64,000 bases of DNA. Source: Diploptera punctata. Its lineage: Eukaryota > Arthropoda > Insecta > Blattodea > Blaberidae. The DNA lies in assembly GCA_030220185.1 (NCBI GenBank), contig JASPKZ010001230.1:1123001-1187000 (forward strand), given 5' to 3'. The position numbers were made by a program, and so were the translations under genes. The stretch's first letter is position 1, and every line of letters starts with the position of its first letter. Positions 35,032-45,965 of this stretch are shown here, piece by piece. The notes below the pieces were generated by a model. It ran no database searches. It saw only the letters and a program-made list of their open reading frames with translations, and was not told the origin of the DNA.

Positions 35032-35249
35032 GGATAAATATTAACATTTTGTCGTATTCCATTGCTTTTTTAAGAAGAAAGGTAAAAGTCAGATTTATAT
35101 TAATTAAATAACGGGATGTCAAATTGTAGGACTATAGAGAGATTTTGAAGTAAATTGCATTCTTTGAAGCTTATAATTTTGTCCAATTAAGATTTTATTC
35201 TTAGCCTCTGTAGATACAGATTGTTTTCATAATTTAACTTATGACAGTA

Positions 35250-35264
35250 TTATTATTAGTATTA

Positions 35265-35305
<41 letters not shown>

Positions 35306-35385
35306 ATAGTTAATTGTCGGAATGTTTGTAATATATATATATTATATATATATATATATATATTTATTTATTTATTTATTTATTG
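35250..35385. repeat. (TTA)n, (AT)n and (TTTA)n simple repeats
   Basis: Three adjacent low-complexity tracts. Confidence 0.95.
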
Positions 35386-35854
35386 ATTTTATAACTGCAA
35401 TTGTTAGAGTGGATCGATTAGTCTTTAATCATGTCAAATGACTTATGAGTTGTGCAAAATTGAAATTTTATTGGCTTGGTTGAACCCGGTGCGTCTTGGA
35501 ACATGAGTGATTTCTTGGGGAGGAGTTTCTTAACCAGACTAATTTAGTTACGCTTATTTCCCTCAGTGAGTGACATGTGATTAGCAGATCGTCTCAAGGA
35601 GACATCTAGTAAAAAACTAAAGTAATTAAAAATTAGTTTTAATACTTGGTCCTTTCGTACTAAAGTACAATAAAATTTAATATATAGAAACCAACCTGGC
35701 TCACGCCGGGGCGTAAGGTTCTTTTAGGATTAAAGTTGTCAATACTATAATTAGGATTATGAATCCAAAATCATATTTAGTGAAAAAGTAAGGGTGGAAT
35801 GGGATCTTGTCAATGTTTCTATTGAAGATACTATGGTGATTATATGATCCTTAA

Positions 35855-36092
35855 ATAAATTTATGATTGAAGATCAATATTTGGAGAAGACCATTTAAAT
35901 TTTGCTCGGAAGCACTTTGTAAGGCTTGAAGTACTTTTACGAACCCGAAAATCGTGAGTAATGACTTGGGTGGGACATACGGCTTAAAGTCCCTCCCGGA
36001 AGACTTGTCCCTTGGATTTTTCCATCCTAAAAATACTTGATACTAGAAGCAAGGAACGTAATCACTAGACCACCGAGTTCGACACTTTTATT
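35855..36092 (-). mobile_element. SINE-D
   Basis: Shared block CGGCTTAAAGTCCCTCCCGG, ACTTGTCCCTTGGATTTTTC, CTAGAAGCAAGGAACGTAAT; inverse of a tRNA-like head. Confidence 0.8.
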
Positions 36093-36612
36093 AGAGACAC
36101 GAGGAAATTTATTCGTTTAATGATATTTATACCTATATTTATTATAGTGTATTTTAATGATTGTTGTAGTTTATTGTGAAATGTTGACAGTTAAAGTGGT
36201 CGTAAGCTGTCTCATTTATTTCTTCCATTAAGTCCATTAAGATAACCCTATGAAATTAAATCTCGAGTTTCAAATTAAGCAACATTTGAGAGTAGTTTCC
36301 ATCTCGTTCAGAAATATTTAAGAGACGTTATATTTTTATAGGGATGGACAGTACGCATTGGACATTGTTCTGTAACGATGTGATGTCGAGATACATGCTA
36401 TAGGCATTATTTTCAGTTCGTTCATCTTACTAAAGGCACTAATGTGACATGAGTAATGACGTATGTTCTTAGAAGCTGACACAGTTTTAATTTCCACTCA
36501 GATAAACGTCGAGTGTTTTACGCTATTTCAACTGTAAGGTTAAGGTCATATTGCATCCGGATTTGTCCGATCTCTTGTACTGACGTAAACGTAATTCGAG
36601 TTCTCCCGAGCG

Positions 36613-36654
36613 ATGGGGTTGCAGATTCTCGCGAATGCGTTGTTTCGCTATAAC
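36613..36654 (+). CDS. Putative alternative first exon (14 codons) of SCaMC
   Basis: ATG opens a 42-nt stretch reading MGLQILANALFRYN, followed by GTAAAA as a possible (weak) splice donor. The exon would end in phase 0, exactly what exon A at 37,897 needs, and it lies only 1.2 kb upstream. The surrounding 36,520-36,660 is strikingly CpG-rich for this AT-rich window (about 15 CpG in 150 bp), as expected of a promoter-proximal region or an old unmethylated exon. It would give an isoform lacking EF-hands. This is inference: no transcript evidence, weak donor, short ORF. Confidence 0.3.
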
Positions 36655-36879
36655 GTAAAAAAATGTCTTTGTATGATTCAAATTATTTGAGCATTAATGT
36701 TATAAAACATTTGTCGATAAAAAAGTCAATATGATATTAAATAAATGTACTTTCCCAGCATTATCGAATGAATGGAATAAAAGTCTATTGTGTTACGTAG
36801 TTTGTTGTGGGTCTTTCTTCTGTCTACATATCAAGTACTGCATTCATGATTAATGTCCTCTTTTTTTTTTGTTAATCCC

Positions 36880-37265
36880 ATGGCCGCGAGGAGAGACTAT
36901 AACCCTCCAGTTGGCACCTATTTGCCCCCTAGGTTGATACTCAGGCTCAGAGTCATGAGGACCCTATTAGATTCCCATAACTACATATTCTCAACACCTA
37001 TAGTTTGTCAAACTAAACTATTTTTACCTAACAAGAATAAGGTGATGAGTGATATGAAATGAGTGATTGAGAAATGAAATGACATGAAGAGGGAGGGAAG
37101 GGATTGGTGGGATGAAATTTGAGGAAACAGGAAAACCCCATAAAAACCCGAAAAATCGTGATATGACCCACCACCAATACCCATCTGGAACTGACAGGAT
37201 TCAAACCTGGAATAGTAGTCAGGGCAGACACACATGCTAGCCATGTGTCCACAGGATGGCAAAAT
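36880..37265 (-). mobile_element. SINE-G
   Basis: Ends in an inverse tRNA-like head (plus strand GGATTCAAACCTGGAATAG ... CATGCTAGCCATGTGTCC). Body contains CCCATAAAAACCCGAAAAAT and CCTCCAGTTGGCACC. Only this copy seen in the window, so the full extent is uncertain. Confidence 0.6.
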
Positions 37266-37479
37266 AGGCATTTCTTAGTTTTTCAGTTAAATTTTGTATC
37301 TGTAAGTTGATGTGGTTTAGTAGTTTACATGGATTATGGATGGATTAATGACATAGCCCATTGTTGAGCCATAGCCTCTCCTTTGTCAGTAGTTAATAGA
37401 CCAAGTTCATTTTAGTTACTTTACTTGCCACAAAGATGTCGTGGCCAACACACTGACTCAATGAGACATCTACCAGGAT

Positions 37480-37690
37480 GTTTGAGATCTGTATACATTT
37501 TGCTTAGAGGCCTCTTTGTTCAAGCTTAAGGATCTTTAACAAGGCTGAAAATCTTCAGTCTTGGGACCTATGGCTTAAAGTCTCTCCTGGATGACTTGCT
37601 CCTTGGATTTTCCATCTTAAGAAAAATCCGACCGCGGCCAGGTTTCAATCCGCGACCCTCGGGACCAGAGGCAAGGAGTATTTTACCTAG
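37480..37690 (-). mobile_element. SINE-D, 200 bp before SCaMC exon A
   Basis: TGGCTTAAAGTCTCTCCTGG, GGTTTCAATCCGCGACCCTC, GGACCAGAGGCAAGGAG. Confidence 0.8.
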
Positions 37691-37896
37691 TTTAATATAT
37701 ATACCTGTCTACATTTATATATTCTAAAAGATAGTTCTCTAGTTCACAACCAGTAAATCTATGAAATTTTATTGGATTAATACTTGCATATCTCTTATGA
37801 AGTTTGAAAATGTGATTTAATTATTTCATTCTGTGATTCTGTTTCAATTATATATTAAAATTGCAGCAACAAATTCATATTTTATTTGATTTTCAG

Positions 37897-38055
37897 TATC
37901 TTGATATCGGAGAAGATCTGAATGTGCCCGATGATTTCACACCATCAGAGATAGCATCGGGTCAATGGTGGAGACATCTCATGGCTGGTGGAATTGCTGG
38001 AGCTGTTTCCAGAACATGCACTGCCCCTTTGGATAGGCTAAAAGTTTATCTACAG
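37897..38055 (+). CDS. SCaMC: SCaMC mitochondrial carrier, exon A (start of carrier domain)
   Basis: Internal coding exon of a calcium-dependent mitochondrial ATP-Mg/phosphate carrier (SLC25A23/24/25 family, inner mitochondrial membrane). It encodes 53 codons, beginning [14 protein letters not shown] and ending [10 protein letters not shown]. The text [27 protein letters not shown] holds transmembrane helix 1 and the first carrier signature PxDxxK. The acceptor is tttcag and the donor is GTAAGA; both boundaries are phase 0. In this family the upstream protein carries EF-hands and ends in a W-R/K-H-S-T linker just before this exon. I did not find those exons upstream in the window, so they are further away, short and missed, or skipped in some isoform. 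Family assignment is very secure; exact subfamily naming rests on resemblance to insect SCaMC. Confidence 0.95.
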
Positions 38056-38084
38056 GTAAGAATTTATTAATTATAACTCAATGG

Positions 38085-38332
38085 CATGACAGGCTACTGG
38101 AGGTCTCACATCCACATGTGTTGATCACAAAGGTTGATCATCCATTCAGTACTGGATGACCTGCTACTCATTTTAGCTACCTAAATTCCTCATGATGCTG
38201 GGTGGGCACCAGTCCCATACTGACTGGAATTTCATGAGAAAATTTCTTCCCACATGAGGACTCAAATCAACTTAAGTCCCATAGCTCGGCAGCAAGGCAT
38301 AATGCCTAAACCACTCAGCTAAGGTATGGGAA
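38085..38332 (-). mobile_element. SINE-A, diverged, in SCaMC intron A-B
   Basis: Starts 30 bp after the exon A donor; GCACCAGTCCCATACTG and CTCACATCCACATGTG identify it; the head is degenerate. Confidence 0.85.
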
Positions 38333-38353
38333 AATTTATTAATTAGACTTAAT

Positions 38354-38905
38354 TTTTATTTTTGCGCAATAGTGCGCTTTGTTCAGCAGTGGCGACCATG
38401 ATTGAAAGTTCAACTTCCTACATTTCTGGGTTGCCAACCTTAATAAAATAACTATACTGTAATATTACATATTACAAACCACATGTGGGAAGTAAAACCA
38501 CTGCCCTCTATATGTATACTACATATCAATGTATATACAAGAAAATTTCCAAAAGGTAGTATTAATATACATTATACGAAACAAATCACTGCATTTTAAA
38601 TGGACTGAACTTTATTTGAAATAATATAAAACAATAAATACATACTTGCTGCCATTTTGTCACTAATTGGTGTCACAGCCTCCTGTAGTTTGAACTAATA
38701 AACATTGCCCACACTGTTAATGTTAGTCAGTTGTTTATAATGAACGCAAATATTTCCAACAAAGATGTTATTATTTTACTATTATTTATTATTTTGAAAA
38801 CACCATTGTGAAGAAAAAAATGTACAATGCACGTTTGTGAAGTGTTTTACAGAATCTTGGAAATTAAAAAACACTACCCAACCTCGCATCGTAATATACT
38901 ATTAC
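38354..38905 (-). mobile_element. MITE-like repeat, copy 3, SCaMC intron A-B
   Basis: Diverged copy in the same orientation as copy 2 (GCGCAATAGTGCGCTTTG ... ACCATTGTGAAG ... CTCGCATCGTAATATACTAT). Confidence 0.78.
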
Positions 38906-38937
38906 AATAGACTTATACTATAAGTGACTGGTATTTA

Positions 38938-38939
<2 letters not shown>

Positions 38940-38974
<35 letters not shown>
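38940..38974. repeat. (AT)n microsatellite
   Basis: In SCaMC intron A-B. Confidence 0.95.
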
Positions 38975-38980
<6 letters not shown>

Positions 38981-39943
38981 AGACACAACATTTCTTTGAA
39001 TGGCTTCCACAATTCTAACACACTTTACCAAATTCTTTTATTTGGAACCAGTCATATTATTTCAATTATAAGAAAACATGTTTCACTTATTCACTTCATA
39101 TCTGTTCTACAAATAGTACATACATCAAATATACATTATATAAATAAGGAAACTTTCTTGTTAGCTTTAAGAGTTTACTTAGATATGATGATTAGTTAGT
39201 TAATTCTAAAGGAATACAGGCCTAGCTATTGATGTTGTACCTATGAAAAAGTTTTTAAAAAATAGTTGAAACATTCATCTACTAGGAGAAAAAAATTATC
39301 ATGAAAAAATGTATATGCAAGTCTACTTACTTTCTAGTGACCACAATTGTTGATTTGGAACGAAACTTGACTTATAAAAATTGAGTTGGGAAAATAAAAT
39401 CTAGTACATTAACCAGAAAAATCAGATAATTAGGAGTGAGGATTAATCTAAACCGAAAATTAAAAAAATCACTCTAGTGGCTGCAATTCCAGGTTTTTTT
39501 TTCTATGAAACTCATAACCTCATTGAAATATAACAAGAAAGCTCTTCTCCAAAAATTATGTAATTGGACCATTAGGACCATAAAACAGAAATTTAAAAAT
39601 CATTCAAAGAGCCAGCATTTTTTTTTCAATGAAATTCGACAGTAACATTTGAATAACCTGATCAAGTTTGTTAATTAGTAAAATCAGATCAGTAGGAGTG
39701 AAGGGGGGTTAACCTGAAAAATGAAATTTTAGCAGGAACATTTTCCAAGTATAGGACCTTATAGGGGATGTTTATAAATATAATATTCATTTATAATGTA
39801 AAGGTAATAAGTTCATGACATGAAGCTCAAAGAATTAAAGCCCTGACAGTTAGTTACATGGTTAACATCATATAGTCCCTCGACTCTAATTTCTGTTCTC
39901 TTACATGGATTTTGCTAATTAGATGCTCGTTTATTTTCACATA

Positions 39944-40312
39944 ATCAACTTTTATAAGATTCATGATGTGTTCCGTTGAGGTATTATTCAAAATTAAAAT
40001 ATAAAATTATGGAATATTCACCTGAAAGTTCTGTCTCCTCAACTTAATTAATTATTTAACTGTAGCGCTTTCAGGACTTGTCCCATCATCGGCAGGATTC
40101 AAAACTGGTGAAATCATGAAAGCAGCTCACAACAATGACAATCTGATAAACGAAAACGAACCCAATACATGTAACCCCCTCTACCAGATCTTCAGTGAAA
40201 CACCAGTTTTGAATCCTGCCGATGATTGGACAAGTCCCAAAAGCACTAGAGTTAAATAATTTATTAAGTTGAGGAGACAGACCTTTCAGATGAATATTCC
40301 ATAATTTTATAT
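39944..40312. mobile_element. Foldback element in SCaMC intron A-B, 14-bp TSD
   Basis: Arms 39,995-40,110 and 40,201-40,317, 90-bp spacer. TSD TTTATTTTCACATA (39,930-39,943; 40,313-40,326). The minus strand of the left arm shows CCGATGA, stem GGGAC/GTCC, GAAAGCGC (40,092-40,069), a near-hammerhead core; the right arm has CAAAAGC in place of GAAA. The left side has about 50 bp extra outside the palindrome. Confidence 0.88.
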
Positions 40313-40811
40313 TTTATTTTCACATAGCTGAACAGATGCCATACCAGACCCTATATTCAGAGAAAATTGTGTATGGTACATGCTGAAACTGAACTTGGTA
40401 CCATCGAGATGTTAGTCAGACATGCTGTTATAAACAGGCACTTCTTCTTTGATCCTGTGGGCCTTTGAGTTTAACCTTGGCTTCCATAATCACCTCCATT
40501 AATTCTTGCCTGTATTGAGCATTCATTCTCCATCTTCCAATACAGACTTGCCTGATGTAATTTTACACATCATCCATCGTAGTTATGAAGATAATTAAAA
40601 ATGGATTTTAATCATTCAGTATCAATTTTGTTTTTTTGTGACATTGTACTAAAAGCTTGGAAAATAATTTTAAGTGAACCATGACAGTTGTTATTTTTGT
40701 CCCTACAAGCCAAAACGAGCCATCATCATCTTAATAGTTCTTTTCCAGCTTGCACTGTTCATTAATTGCTTCTACTTTGTGAAATGATCACAATTAATAT
40801 TGTTTTTGTAG

Positions 40812-41069
40812 GTACATGGCTCTAAACAGGTGGGCGTGAAGTCATGCTTAAAGCATCTCCTCAAAGAAGGAGGAGTATGGAGTTTGTGGCGAGGCAACGG
40901 TATGAATGTTGTAAAGATAGCCCCAGAATCAGCCATTAAATTTATGGCTTATGAACAAGCAAAGAAACTAATTAGAGGAAACAATACAAGAGACTTGAGT
41001 ATTTATGAGAGATTTGTAGCTGGATCTCTTGCCGGTGGGATAAGTCAGACTGTAATTTATCCTCTTGAG
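40812..41069 (+). CDS. SCaMC: SCaMC mitochondrial carrier, exon B
   Basis: 86 codons, phase 0 at both ends; acceptor ttttgtag, donor GTATGT. It begins VHGSKQVG and continues from the first signature into matrix helix and helix 2 (EGGVWSLWRGNGMNVVKIAPESA), the conserved WRGNG and P-E-x-A segments of carriers. It ends with helix 3 and the first half of the second signature, PLE. PLE is completed by VMK at the start of the next exon, so the second PxExxK motif spans an intron. The 2.8-kb upstream intron (38,056-40,811) holds a SINE-A copy, a MITE-like copy, an AT run and a foldback element. Confidence 0.96.
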
Positions 41070-41461
41070 GTATGTATAACAAAGGATTCCTGATTATTTT
41101 GTTAAGGTTAGGTGGTAGAAATGTATAAATTGTAAACATTTGTACAAAGCTTCTGTGTCATAAAATGATAACATCTAATCATATCTTGATGTTATGTAAA
41201 TGGGTTTATAAAAGGGGAAGGATAAAAGAGGAGCTCACTCTGGCCAACTGAACAAATGTTAAGATATTAGATCATGTGTTTTATAATCCAGTATGGCTGC
41301 TTTCATCTCTAAAAAGATGAAATTTTTCATTACTAGGCCTATTTGATTTTCTAATTATATTCAATGATTTTTCAGCTATAAGTGATTTTCAGTATAAAAA
41401 CTTTTGCTTGCTTACCTTTAATGTTAATAATACAAGTAATAAGATTAATAAGACAATTTCA

Positions 41462-41664
41462 TTTTAAAATACAATAGGAAGTAATATTAAGAGTTTGTTT
41501 AATAATTGAAACATTTTGTCTGTTCATTCTTACCTCTTAGAGTTGTTTTTTTCGAACATATGTTTGTCTGTAATTGCTGATGTTGGGGCTAAGAAGCTCT
41601 GAAACATATGTTCGACAAAAACAACTCTTAAGAGGTAACAATGAACCGACAAAATGTTTTAATT
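41462..41664. mobile_element. Foldback element in SCaMC intron B-C, 14-bp TSD
   Basis: Arms 41,501-41,565 and 41,602-41,666; TSD ATAAGACAATTTCA (41,448-41,461; 41,665-41,678). The loop itself holds the hammerhead-like motif CTGATGT, stem GGGGCT/AGCTCT, GAAAC (41,577-41,605), and GAAAC is the first part of the right arm. Confidence 0.88.
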
Positions 41665-41875
41665 ATAAGACAATTTCAGCTATTTTTATAGCATTTTACA
41701 AATTATCTTTAAAAATCTTATCATTTATTGATATTATGTACAATATTTTATTTTTAATAACCACATGCATGCACACACACTTACATACACACAAATGCAC
41801 ATACATTCAAAAGTTAGGTATTCATCAACAGTATGTGGCAAATGAGAAATTAAGCTATGTTTTAACTGTAATATA

Positions 41876-42433
41876 GGGCTATTCAGAAAGAAGGAACAGA
41901 CTTCAAACATTTTATTTCTTCCAAACTACAAAAAATGCACAATCCAACGTTTCTGTAAAGAGAAAAGTTTGAAGTTCTGATCACAGCCGCATTGACACTG
42001 TTGCTTGTCATGTTGATTGTTGGTATTGAAATGGCGACACAACGGGACGTTGGATTGGAAGAGGAGGAGCAGAAGATCAACTTCATCACTGGTGGCCTCC
42101 CAAGTCACCCAACGTATCTCCATGTTATTTTTATCTGTGGGGTTACGTAAAAGAGCATGTTTTTATCCTCCCTATGCCTGACACTCTTGAAAATCTGCGA
42201 CATCAAATTGTTGAAGCTGTGAATTTGTTAACTAGAGACTAGATGATTTGTGCATGGCAAGAAATAAGCCACCATTTTGATATTTGTCATGGAACACATG
42301 GTGCTCATATTGAATGCATAAAATAGCGAAATTTGAACTTTTCTCTTTCCAGGAACGTTGGAATTGTGTTTATATGTTTTGTAGTTTGGAATAAATAAAT
42401 GTTTGAAGTCTGTTCCTTCTTTCTGAATAGCCC
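41876..42433 (+). mobile_element. Deleted Tc1/mariner-type transposon with ~100-bp TIRs
   Basis: Bounded by AGGGCTATTCAGAAAGAAGG and its inverse; inverted similarity runs about 100 bp into each end. TA dinucleotides flank it (41,874-75; 42,434-35). The core (42,078-42,325) encodes a decayed transposase C-terminus on the + strand: WPPKSPNVSPCYFYLWGYVK, PMPDTLENLRHQIVEAVN, then HHFDICHGTHGAHIE after a stop. The PxSPxxxPxxFxLWGY block with a GAHIE end is typical of IS630-Tc1-mariner relatives. Helix-turn-helix and most of the catalytic domain are deleted, so it is non-autonomous. Located in the SCaMC intron between exons B and C. Confidence 0.9.
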
Positions 42434-42541
42434 TATATTTTGTTCATTGTGAAGATAATTCTGATATTAATTGATTTTGGATTTTCATGGTAACTTAAGT
42501 GTGTTTACATACATAATTTGTTATGTGTATATGTGTGTAAT

Positions 42542-42886
42542 GTCCCGCGCCGTAGCCGAGTGGTTAAGGCAGGAAGCCTTGGCGCAGAGTTACGGGACTT
42601 GCGCTGGTTCGAGTCTCCATGGGGGAAGAAATTTTCTCATGGTATTTTGGCCAGTATGGGACCGGTGCCCACCCAGCATCGTGATGCATTTTGGGTAGCT
42701 ACAATAAGTAGCGGCTCCAGGTTGAGAAAACCAGCTATAACGGCTGGGGGACTCGACATGCTGACCACATGCCACCCCTACACTGGCTGATTATCATCTA
42801 CCTCTGTGATTAACACATGTGGATGTGAGGCCAGCAGCCGGCTGGTAGGCTAAGGGCCTTGTAGGCCTGTCGTGCCAGGAGTTTTT
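42542..42886 (+). mobile_element. SINE-A, full length and near-consensus, in SCaMC intron B-C
   Basis: Complete from CCCGCGCCGTAGCCGAGTGG to TCGTGCCAGGAGTTTTTATA; flanks TATATGTG(TG)TAAT are duplicated, a probable TSD. Confidence 0.9.
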
Positions 42887-43166
42887 ATATATGTGTAATA
42901 TATATTAATAATATGCTTAATTATTTAAACATCTGTTACTATCATGATTCCATAAAATAAAGTGATATAGTTGATAGTAGTAATATCCTGAGGAAAGAAG
43001 TTAGAGACTGAAAGAGCATGTCAGTCAGTAAAAAGTGATCAACATGATGGAAAATAGGAAAATAGCCTAACAGCCCAAAAGATAGTGCTTATTTTATTGA
43101 CTCTGATCGTTCAAACAAGACATTTTATAATTTTTATTTGTTAGTATAGTCTATGTATTTTTTTAG

Positions 43167-43334
43167 GTTATGAAAACAAGACTTGCTTTAAGGAAAACAG
43201 GAGAATACTCGAGTATTTTAGATGCAGCAACCAAAATGTATAGGAAAGGAGGATGGAGAACCTTCTATAAGGGATATGTACCAAACCTCTTAGGAATAAT
43301 TCCTTATGCTGGAATAGATTTGGCTGTTTATGAG
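43167..43334 (+). CDS. SCaMC: SCaMC mitochondrial carrier, exon C
   Basis: 56 codons, phase 0 both ends; polypyrimidine tract plus tttttag acceptor, donor GTAATG. It encodes [18 protein letters not shown] and then [26 protein letters not shown]. That is the matrix helix, helix 4 and the strongly conserved [23 protein letters not shown] block of ATP-Mg/Pi carriers. An open frame runs on past the donor to a TAA at about 43,365, but its last residues do not match the family; the match resumes in exon D, so the donor at 43,335 is preferred. The upstream intron contains a foldback element (41.46-41.66 kb), a deleted mariner-type transposon and a SINE-A copy. Confidence 0.95.
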
Positions 43335-44208
43335 GTAATGTATAAAAAATTTAATATTTGGCATTAATGAATTAAAACTCCCTTGAATAAAAATAAAACC
43401 ATAAATTACTATAAAAATTATGTCCAAGTTTAAAATGAATATCGCCAACAATTAATTTGCATACTCGTTTAAGGGAGGTTTTTTAAGGTTTTTAATTTCA
43501 CAATTTATGTTCTTATACATGTTCAGTTGATAAATAATTTAAGGAATGCAGTGAAATCTCTTTAAGTTGATCAGGCAATAATCATAAGTTCCTTTTTTTA
43601 AAGGGTTCATCTTCTTAAATGGGAAGTGAAATAATTAGCTTAATAGGCCTAAAACACTAGACTAGTACTGCTTCTGCTGATGTATATTGTACATCACACT
43701 TACTCTGTGATTAAATACAATGATTTGAAATGAAATCTGAAATAATTAATGTTTTCTGCATGATTATAGAAATTTAATGAATAGTTTTACTTGTAACACA
43801 CATAATCTATGTGAATACAAAAGAACCAAAATTTGTATGTCTTAAAGTAATGCACTATTGGCATTTGAGATTTTTTCAGTTACTTAGCCACTACATTTTC
43901 ATAGTATTTTGTATATTTTTGAGATTAAATAACAAATATATAAGTTTTTGATTTCTGAGCTCACAAGCTAGAGACTTTCAACATTTTCCAGTGCCTTGTT
44001 AAATGAGATTGATGGTAATGTCAAGGATGCCATCTTTGTCATTATCATTTTTGTATTCATTATATTTAAAAACAGGATTAATTTCAGTAGTTTGTATGTT
44101 CCAGTGTTCCCCATCTAAGAAATAGGAATTATTAAATTAATATTATGAAACTAAAGTTGTTACTATGATTGAAATAAGTAAATTAATGTACACAACTAAA
44201 TTATGGTA

Positions 44209-44422
44209 ATCAATGGTAAAGAGAAAAGTTTTTGCTTGAACTGGTAATCGAACCCCGAACCTTCAGCTTTCTGTGCTGATGCTCATGATCACTCATCTAA
44301 TTCAGGCTTGGATGGGAATGAAGCCTGAATTAGCTTAGTAGTCAGAGCATCAGCACGGAAAGCTGAAGGTTTGGGATTTGATTCCCGGTTTAGGCAAAAT
44401 CTTTCTCTTTTTACCATTGATT
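44209..44422. mobile_element. Palindromic head-to-head dimer of the tRNA-like element
   Basis: Two inverse arms of about 101 bp (44,209-44,309; 44,321-44,422), 11-bp loop. Each arm is a tRNA-like module (right arm, plus: TAGCTTAGTAGTCAGAGCAT ... GGATTTGATTCCCGGTTTAGGC) with the family terminus TTTCTCTTTTTACCATTGATT. In intron C-D of SCaMC. Confidence 0.82.
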
Positions 44423-45126
44423 AAAATAGGAATTAATTTGAATGCCTGTAATAATACACGGTTAAGGCTCAGTTTGCTAACATCTTCATTACAATATTCA
44501 TGAATCTATTTTCTCAGATGATCTTAAAACCAGAACCAATGAAGCACTTCTTTATTGCTTCAGCTTTCATTTCTTTCCAGACACTTTTAATCCAATTCAT
44601 AGTATCAACTATTGTCACAGATTTTGCTTAATTCATGAAAAGTCATAACATTTAATGACCATGTGAATTTCTTTTGATACATCACTTTGAATGAATGAAT
44701 GAATGAATGAATTATGCCTTGCAAACAAGTCATCGTGTCGGAAGGAACAAATTCTATTTCTACATAAGATAAGTTTTTGTTACAATGACAATGAAGCTTA
44801 TCAACAGGAAGAGAATGTTTTTTTCTATTTTGTTAATGCATTTTGTCATGTAGTTTTCTAAGCTAGACACATAAAATTTCACGTCATGTGCCTTCTTACA
44901 GCATGACAGTAAGGGTCGAATGTTTGAACGCATTAGACAGTAAAAGGCGTTCTCTGCTGATTAAGTTTTATTCAAACACATTTTTCTTACTCAGAAATCT
45001 ATTCACGCGGTAATAATTGTAAAGCTACCTGACAAGGTACCTTAAGATCGTAGCTCAAGATATAAACTTATGTGAAAATCCCAAAGGGAACCAATGGTAA
45101 CCGATGTAGTTTGAAACTTATCCAAG

Positions 45127-45318
45127 ATGTCGGACCTTGAAGACTTCGATCATGTTTTCGGTATACGCAGAGAAGAGGAATTTGATAGAGTCTACCAAAG
45201 AATTCAACTGGAAGAACAGGAGAATCGGCGTAATATTGCGCGTCGCAGACGTGTTTGTATACGGTATTATTTGCAGGATGCAAGCATAAATCCATTCCTC
45301 TATAGCAGACGAAAATAA
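45127..45318 (+). CDS. Small charged ORF in SCaMC intron, unknown
   Basis: A 63-codon ORF (MSDLEDFDHVFGIRREEEFD... ending NPFLYSRRK) inside a CpG-rich island (about 45,000-45,420) in the intron between SCaMC exons C and D. Composition is strongly Glu/Arg and unlike the surrounding AT-rich noise. The N-terminal charge pattern is loosely reminiscent of the start of PIF/Harbinger-derived nucleases, but no catalytic region follows. It could be a transposon remnant, or a first exon of a nested gene (no donor recognised). Confidence 0.3.
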   Translation: MSDLEDFDHVFGIRREEEFDRVYQRIQLEEQENRRNIARRRRVCIRYYLQDASINPFLYSRRK

Positions 45319-45757
45319 CGGAAGTGGTTTTATCGCTGAGAATTCTGGGTAATTCGTTGCCAATATTACGAAAACGTCAACATTCATGCATGACCGGTTA
45401 AGGCGGCCGTTAATTCGATCTCAGCTCACCAGTGATTGGAAGTAATTTGAGTAGAGAGTAATGTATTTGCATACGACCCTAAGTGTTTCTGAAGCATTTC
45501 CAACATGATGTGAGAATAACCAATAATTCTCCTTTATAGAAAAATATGTTGTTAAGGGGAGGTTTAATAGGAGGTTACTGCAAATAGCAGTAAAAAACAA
45601 TATATTTACAACTATTAATTTTACTGCATTATGTAAAAAAATATATTAAATACAGTTTCTTTATTAAATTAAATTAATTTGTATTCTTGTTATTAATTTT
45701 TTAAAAATGAAGCTATGAAAACTTGGGTTACATAAAACTTTTTTTTTATGTTTACAG

Positions 45758-45905
45758 ACCATCAAAAACTCGTATTTAAGGCAGCACAATAATGGAGAAA
45801 CACCAAGTGTGTTTTTGCTTTTAGCGTGTGGAACTGTATCAAGCACATGTGGTCAGGTGTGCAGCTACCCATTAGCTCTCGTGAGAACTAGGCTACAGGC
45901 TCAAG
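45758..45905 (+). CDS. SCaMC: SCaMC mitochondrial carrier, exon D
   Basis: 148 nt: 49 codons plus one base (phase 1 donor GTAAAG). Acceptor is tttacag. It encodes [17 protein letters not shown] followed by [32 protein letters not shown], i.e. helix 5 and the third signature PLALVR. The third repeat follows the usual tripartite SLC25 organisation. The linker before helix 5 is short and polar, as in other insect members. Upstream lies a 2.4-kb intron with a palindromic tRNA-like dimer and an unexplained 63-codon ORF. Confidence 0.95.
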
Positions 45906-45965
45906 GTAAAGAATCTCTAAATACAATAAATATTATTGATAATTTCTAGGAAATAATACTATGAT

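Noticed and set aside
37861..37896. Extension of exon A upstream of 37,897
   Set aside because: The open frame continues but follows a good tttcag acceptor, and family similarity starts exactly at YLDIG.
41574..41876. 100-codon ORF in the SCaMC intron
   Set aside because: Covers half of a foldback and AT-rich sequence; no conserved content.
42471..42790. Overlapping ORFs of 75-90 codons around 42.5-42.8 kb
   Set aside because: Chance frames in a SINE-A copy; the same frames recur in other SINE-A copies.
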